A stretch of DNA of 64,000 nucleotides, taken from the NCBI RefSeq assembly GCF_033406955.1, contig NZ_CP137734.1:5270001-5334000 (forward strand). Direction: 5' to 3'. Both the position numbers and the translations under genes were made by a program. The DNA is from Streptomyces violaceoruber. Its GTDB lineage: Bacteria; Actinomycetota; Actinomycetes; Streptomycetales; Streptomycetaceae. The notes beneath the pieces were generated by a model. The model was given only the letters and a program-made list of their open reading frames with translations. It had not been told where the DNA came from and ran no database searches. Below are positions 60,052 through 64,000 of the stretch, piece after piece. Every line of letters starts with the position of its first letter. Position 1 is the first letter of the stretch.

Positions 60052-60270
60052 ATGACCCAGGTCGAGACGGTGATTGGTTTGTACGGCGACCATGGAGCCG
60101 GGTCCGGGTCACGAACCGGCAGACTCGGCGTCACTGAGGGGGAGGAGGCGGCGATCTCCGTGATCACCGACCTCCTCCATTGGCTCAGCGCGCATGGTCG
60201 TGACGGGGACGACGTACTGGACCGTGCCCAGGTGCGGTTCGAGGCCGAAGTCTCCGAGGGATCCTGGTGA
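60052..60270 (+). pseudogene. Fragment of a small Streptomyces protein (unknown)
   Basis: The same open frame continues to TGA 60270. It ends ISVITDLLHWLSAHGRDGDDVLDRAQVRFEAEV, quoted as DLLHWLSAHGRDGDDV and AQVRFEAEV. This helical pattern resembles the C-terminus of small uncharacterised Streptomyces proteins. An ATG at 60052 could start a 72-residue protein, so a small intact gene cannot be ruled out. Confidence 0.4.
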
Positions 60271-60286
60271 GCCGCGGTGTCAGGCT

Positions 60287-62158
60287 TCAGCCCCCGGTGA
60301 GGGGCGCGAAGAATCCCAAGGAGGGCGCATCCGGCGTGCCGACGAGCAGCGCGCGGTCCAGCAGGATGTTGTTGTGCTCGCAGCTCGTCTCCGGGAGCAT
60401 CACGCAGGCGTGACAGGCGGCGAGGTTCGTCTCGGTCGAGCGCGCCGCGTCGGCCTCCATGCACAGAGGGTCGGAGGAGCACCACTCGGTGCGGCGGAGG
60501 GCCGAACGCACTGTGCTGTCCAGGAATTCCGGTTCGCCCTGGACGACGAGACCGCCGAGGCTGCCCGCGGAGTCGCTCGTCGCCGTGTAGATGAGCATTC
60601 CGGCCATGTCGTCCGCCGCGTACAGACGCTCGCGCAGGGAGGCGGACGGGTAGCCCGCCTCCAGGCTCCACTCGTTGATGAGGACATGGGCCAAGGTGTG
60701 CACCAGCACCATGCGAGGTGTCGCCGGGGACGACACGGCCAGGTTCGGATCGTCGGCCCGCTGATCGAGTACCCGCTGATGAGCGGTACGCATGCGCTCT
60801 ACCCGGGCCGCCACCTTCGGCGCCTTCTCCCAGGCCTCCAGGCGGCTCTCGTCCAGGCGCAGGAAGACGCCCTCACCCCGGACCTCCATGGCCGGCAGCC
60901 AGCGCAGCGGCTTCTGGGAGAGCGGCATCTCCTTCGGGTCAGTCGTCGACTCGGCGTCGAGGAGACGGGTGAACGCCTTGAGGGCCCGCACCTCGCGCAG
61001 CTTCTTGACGAGCATCGGGCCGGTGATCCCGAGGGGCTGGAGCACGCTGGGATCACCGAGCGGCGTCTCGCAAACGAACTGCTCGTCACGGGACTGCTCG
61101 CTCTCGTCATTGCCGGAGCGCAGACGCTCGTACTCCTTGTTGCGCAGGGCGCGGTAGCGGTGGTCGAAGGTGGGTGCCGTCTCGCCGTCCAGGTCCTCCT
61201 CTTGTTCGGCGTCGAGCAGAGTCAGAATCTCTTCCAAGGGCAAAGGCCACTTGTCGTCACCGAACACAGCATCGAGATAGCCCTCGATGCGCGCGGGGTT
61301 GTCGTACTTCCTCAGCTTGGACCAGTGCGCGGCGAGTGGATCCGCACGGCCGCTGCTCCATGGGGGGATGGAGAGTGCCGACTTGAGCACCGGCTGCCAC
61401 ACCGACGAGGAACCGCGTTGCAGGGTGCGCACGGGAAGCCCGCACCCGGCCGGGTCCGTGGCGGAAAGGCCGAGCCACGGACGGGCGCCTTGGCAGGTGA
61501 GACGCAGGTCCTTCAACGCGTTCCGGCGGAAGGAACCCTCCATCGAGACCTCGGGCACCTGACCACAGGTGCAGGAGATGACGATGGAGCGGAGTGAAGA
61601 GGTGCGCCCGGTCGTGCGCATCCTGAGCTTGCCGCCGCACTTCCCGATCCTCGTGGAATCACGGTCGGGCGAGCGGTGCACCCACTGCCAGTAGGGGAAC
61701 TCGTCGAGGTGCCCCGCCTCGCAGGCGACGACGAAACGGGAGGGGACGAGGTCCACCTCGCACGTGCCGCAGACGCTTCGACCGGCCGGCGGTGAGAAAT
61801 CGCGGTGGGGCTGCAGGTCGTTGCACTCCGGACACGAGTGCATCAAGGGGAAGCGGCGGACCCGAAGGCCGTCCTTGCTGGTGTCGTCGGACGCCGGCGG
61901 CAACCGGAAGAAGTCGACGTCCAGCAGCCGGGCCAGTCGCCGCTCATGGACGACGGGTGACTCGTCCTCGCGCCAGCTGCGGTCGGCCTCGTCCAGGCCC
62001 GATACGACGAAGGACTCGTGGTCGACGGCGATGAGCGACCCGACGCCGTACGTGCTGATCGCCTGGGCCCGGCGGACCGTGCCGCGGCGGGGCAGGTTGT
62101 GGGACGGGGCGGTGCCGTTCGCAGCGTTCCGACGACGGCGGGCGGGGGGCGGGGTCAT
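60287..62158 (-). CDS. drmB: DISARM protein DrmB (DUF1998)
   Basis: The 623-aa protein has zinc-ribbon cysteines (HSCPECNDL...VCGTCE; ISCTCGQVP; GAGCGLPV-like TDPAGCGLPV). The C-terminal DUF1998 domain has VLVHTLAHVLINEWSLEAGY, GMLIYTATSDSAGSLGGL and ACHACVMLPETSCEHNN. DrmB with DrmA and DrmC is the core of DISARM anti-phage systems, with a DNA methylase and other helicases. ATG 62158 overlaps the drmA stop by 4 bases, so the two are co-translated. No drmC follows: the next 0.7 kb is gene debris. Confidence 0.9.
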   Translation of the reverse strand: MTPPPARRRRNAANGTAPSHNLPRRGTVRRAQAISTYGVGSLIAVDHESFVVSGLDEADRSWREDESPVVHERRLARLLDVDFFRLPPASDDTSKDGLRVRRFPLMHSCPECNDLQPHRDFSPPAGRSVCGTCEVDLVPSRFVVACEAGHLDEFPYWQWVHRSPDRDSTRIGKCGGKLRMRTTGRTSSLRSIVISCTCGQVPEVSMEGSFRRNALKDLRLTCQGARPWLGLSATDPAGCGLPVRTLQRGSSSVWQPVLKSALSIPPWSSGRADPLAAHWSKLRKYDNPARIEGYLDAVFGDDKWPLPLEEILTLLDAEQEEDLDGETAPTFDHRYRALRNKEYERLRSGNDESEQSRDEQFVCETPLGDPSVLQPLGITGPMLVKKLREVRALKAFTRLLDAESTTDPKEMPLSQKPLRWLPAMEVRGEGVFLRLDESRLEAWEKAPKVAARVERMRTAHQRVLDQRADDPNLAVSSPATPRMVLVHTLAHVLINEWSLEAGYPSASLRERLYAADDMAGMLIYTATSDSAGSLGGLVVQGEPEFLDSTVRSALRRTEWCSSDPLCMEADAARSTETNLAACHACVMLPETSCEHNNILLDRALLVGTPDAPSLGFFAPLTGG

Positions 62159-64000
62159 CGGTTTCCCTCCATGAACAGGGCGGACTCGGCGTCGACATCG
62201 CGCAGGCTCCACAGAGTGGGCCACGCCTCGCGGTCCTCGGACTCGTCGTCGTACGACTTCAGGATCGAAGGGGCGCGGCTGCCCCGCTTCGGTTCGAAGA
62301 GCAACTCGCCGTGAATGTCGGCCTCCTTGCACCACCAGTCGACGAACTCGTCGAAGCCCTGCTCCACGGCCTCGGCCTCCGAGGGAGTGACCGCGCGGAC
62401 GCGGTCCAGGAGCAGGGACCTGATGCGGCCACGAAGGGTGGGCTCGTAGGTCTCGACCTGACCGGCGCCCCCGTTCGGGCGGGCAGCCGGGATCAGGATG
62501 CGTGCGAGAGCGACGATCACCGCGTGCAGTCCTCGTTCACGCGCGCGGGCGGAGAACGGGGTCACTGAGGTGGACTCGACCTCGCGGTAGAGGGCCGAGT
62601 GGTAGTGCTGGAAGTTCTCGTAGTGCGAGCGGTCCCGGGCTCGCGCCGAGTTGAGCATGATGGTGACCAGGCCGGGATGGGCGCGGCCGACTCGGCTCGT
62701 GGCCTGGATGTACTCGGCGGTCGTCTGCGGTTGGCCCATCACGGCCATCAAACCGAGCCGGTCCACGTCCACACCCACCGCGATCATGTTCGTGGCGAGC
62801 AGGACGTCCACGGTGTCCTCGTCCGGGAGCCTCTTCTCGATGCCCTTGAGGCGCGTGGGGATCTCGCTGGCGTCGATCCGGCTGGTCAGCTCCGAGTAGT
62901 TGGCCACGGAGCGCACGGCCACGCCCTCGCGGTCGGCGAGCAGCTCGAGATAGGCCACCACGTCGTCGTGGACCTGGAGCTCGGCCGCGGAGAGCAGCCG
63001 CAAGCTGTTGAAGTAGCCGATGAGGCTCCAGTAGGCGTCGCGCACCTTGTCGTCGGTGTCCGCGTGCATGGCCCGGTGCAGCAAGGTGGCGTACGTGCGG
63101 ATCAACAACGTGGACTGACTGGTGCCGGGTGCCAGGAGCCCGACGTAGCGGCGGCTCGCCTTCTCCTCGCGAGGGGTCTCCACCGCGAACCACGAGTCGC
63201 GGGAGTCCAGGCCGGCGGGCGGGAACTGCCGCACCTCGCGCGCGAAGAGGTGGCGGCCCTGGTCGGCGGCGCGACGGATGGTCGCCGTGGAGGCGATCAC
63301 CTTGGGCCGCTCGGCCAGCGCGTCCACCGCGGTCTCGTAGAGGCCGGTGAGGGTGCCCAAGGGCCCGGAGATCAGGTGGAGCTCATCCTGGACGATCAGC
63401 TCGGGGGGAGGAGTGCCGTCGGTCGGGTCGTCCAGGTTGAACAGCGCGGAGGTCGCGGGGCGCCACGGCATCGAGGCGAACTTGTCGACGGTGGCGATCA
63501 CCAGCGTCGGACGTGCGTCGTACACCGCCTCGTCGATCAGGTGGACGGGAAGACCGCCGGAGAAGTCGCAGTCTGCCCCGGGGCAGCGGATGTACATCCG
63601 CTTGGCGTCCTCGTCGACTCCGTAGTCCCGGGCGTCGAGCCGCGTCCCGCACCAAGGACAGGCGTGCAACTGAACCGGGTTCTCGGTGGCGAGACGCTTG
63701 TCGAGGTCGGCGCGCAGCTCGTCGAGCCTCCCGGCGGCTTCGGCCAGCGTGTTCGGGGTGGCCGAGCGTCCCACCCACATGCCGACGGAGAACGGCTCGT
63801 CGCCCAGCTCGGGCGTGTGGCGCCTCATGTGTTCCATGGCGCACAGCAGGATCGCCGCTCGTTCGAACTGCTGCAGAGTGAGCAGCCGCAGCGTGTAGCG
63901 CATGAGGACGGTGACACCGCCGCCGTTCGCGCCCTTGCGGATACGACGCAGGAAGGACGTCAGGGCGATCAGTCCGAGGTAGGCCTCGGTCTTGCCACCA
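62155..64000 (-). CDS. drmA: DISARM helicase DrmA, 5' end outside the window
   Basis: The frame is open to the right edge. The first readable residues are GGKTEAYLGLIALT, part of Walker A. The frame is therefore longer than the in-window ATG at 63903 suggests. Helicase motifs present are TVLMRYTLRLLTLQQFER, VIATVDKFASMPW, QDELHLISGPLGTL (DExH box as DELH), ASTATI, LLATNMIAVGVDVDRL and ATSRVGR. A CxxC zinc ribbon (CPWCGTRLD and CPGADCDF) lies in the insertion. It should unwind or translocate on DNA, powering DISARM restriction. Confidence 0.92.
   Translation of the reverse strand, partial: GGKTEAYLGLIALTSFLRRIRKGANGGGVTVLMRYTLRLLTLQQFERAAILLCAMEHMRRHTPELGDEPFSVGMWVGRSATPNTLAEAAGRLDELRADLDKRLATENPVQLHACPWCGTRLDARDYGVDEDAKRMYIRCPGADCDFSGGLPVHLIDEAVYDARPTLVIATVDKFASMPWRPATSALFNLDDPTDGTPPPELIVQDELHLISGPLGTLTGLYETAVDALAERPKVIASTATIRRAADQGRHLFAREVRQFPPAGLDSRDSWFAVETPREEKASRRYVGLLAPGTSQSTLLIRTYATLLHRAMHADTDDKVRDAYWSLIGYFNSLRLLSAAELQVHDDVVAYLELLADREGVAVRSVANYSELTSRIDASEIPTRLKGIEKRLPDEDTVDVLLATNMIAVGVDVDRLGLMAVMGQPQTTAEYIQATSRVGRAHPGLVTIMLNSARARDRSHYENFQHYHSALYREVESTSVTPFSARARERGLHAVIVALARILIPAARPNGGAGQVETYEPTLRGRIRSLLLDRVRAVTPSEAEAVEQGFDEFVDWWCKEADIHGELLFEPKRGSRAPSILKSYDDESEDREAWPTLWSLRDVDAESALFMEGNR

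Larger units (their letters stand above)
59565..60286. other. Junction region with fused gene fragments
   Basis: The 722 bases between the SDR and drmB hold pieces of three unrelated genes described below, arranged on the plus strand with no intact gene. The first about 215 bases have no coding character I recognise. The composition and the mosaic suggest an old deletion or insertion boundary. Confidence 0.6.

Noticed and set aside
59335..60093. Minus-strand ORF as a possible drmC
   Set aside because: It has no HKD (PLD) motif, and the plus-strand SDR end and fragments explain the region better.

Overview
The window comes from the chromosome of a Streptomyces species or a very close actinomycete. 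The evidence is very high GC, GTG starts, an SsgA-like sporulation protein, a conservon (cvnABCD with P450s), DasR-type operators (dre) at N-acetylglucosamine PTS genes, and a gene order that I recall matching the hppD-ssgG-pncAB-clpS-cysM-nagE-rph block of S. coelicolor. No database was searched. Family names come from motifs that can be read in the translations.

Layout. 1-9.5 kb: 3' end of a helicase, an IclR regulator, a PDZ-less Lon-like protease, a four-gene glycine betaine/choline-type ABC importer, a decayed IS200/IS605 tnpB element, and a divergent Lrp-type regulator/hppD pair. 9.5-24.2 kb: TPR protein, FAD oxidase, ssgG, two RDD membrane proteins, a secreted M6 metalloprotease, nicotinamide salvage (pncA, pncB), clpS with a DUF2017 gene, and an amino-acid permease. 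24.3-26.3 kb: a sulfur-carrier cysteine pathway (JAMM protease, CysO-like carrier, CysM) with a cysteine-containing leader peptide in front. 26.3-34.7 kb: metallo-beta-lactamase-fold hydrolase, PTS genes nagE2, nagE1 and nagF under dre sites, rph, rdgB, tRNA-Leu(UAG), bcp, a GroES-like protein, and a guanidine-III riboswitch controlling an SMR exporter. 34.7-47.9 kb: class A PBP, a three-gene ABC-2 exporter, DUF1707, SGNH hydrolase, DUF445, MFS, small enzymes, and an AhpD-like gene with an ECF41-type promoter. 47.9-53.5 kb: a conservon operon ending in two P450s, the first of which lacks the ExxR motif.

53.5-64 kb is the accessory part. It holds a repetitive coiled-coil protein whose N-terminus carries a motif like those of DUF4157/eCIS-associated proteins, small genes, a MerR/SDR pair around a perfect palindrome, about 0.7 kb of fused gene fragments, and the drmB and (incomplete) drmA genes of a DISARM-type anti-phage system. 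No drmC lies downstream of drmB.

The best candidates for something new are the repeat-rich protein at 54.2-56.8 kb, the drmAB end without drmC beside a gene-fragment junction, the cysteine cassette with its apparently leaderless leader peptide and a carrier ending GGMA, and the degraded tnpB that lacks its first catalytic region.
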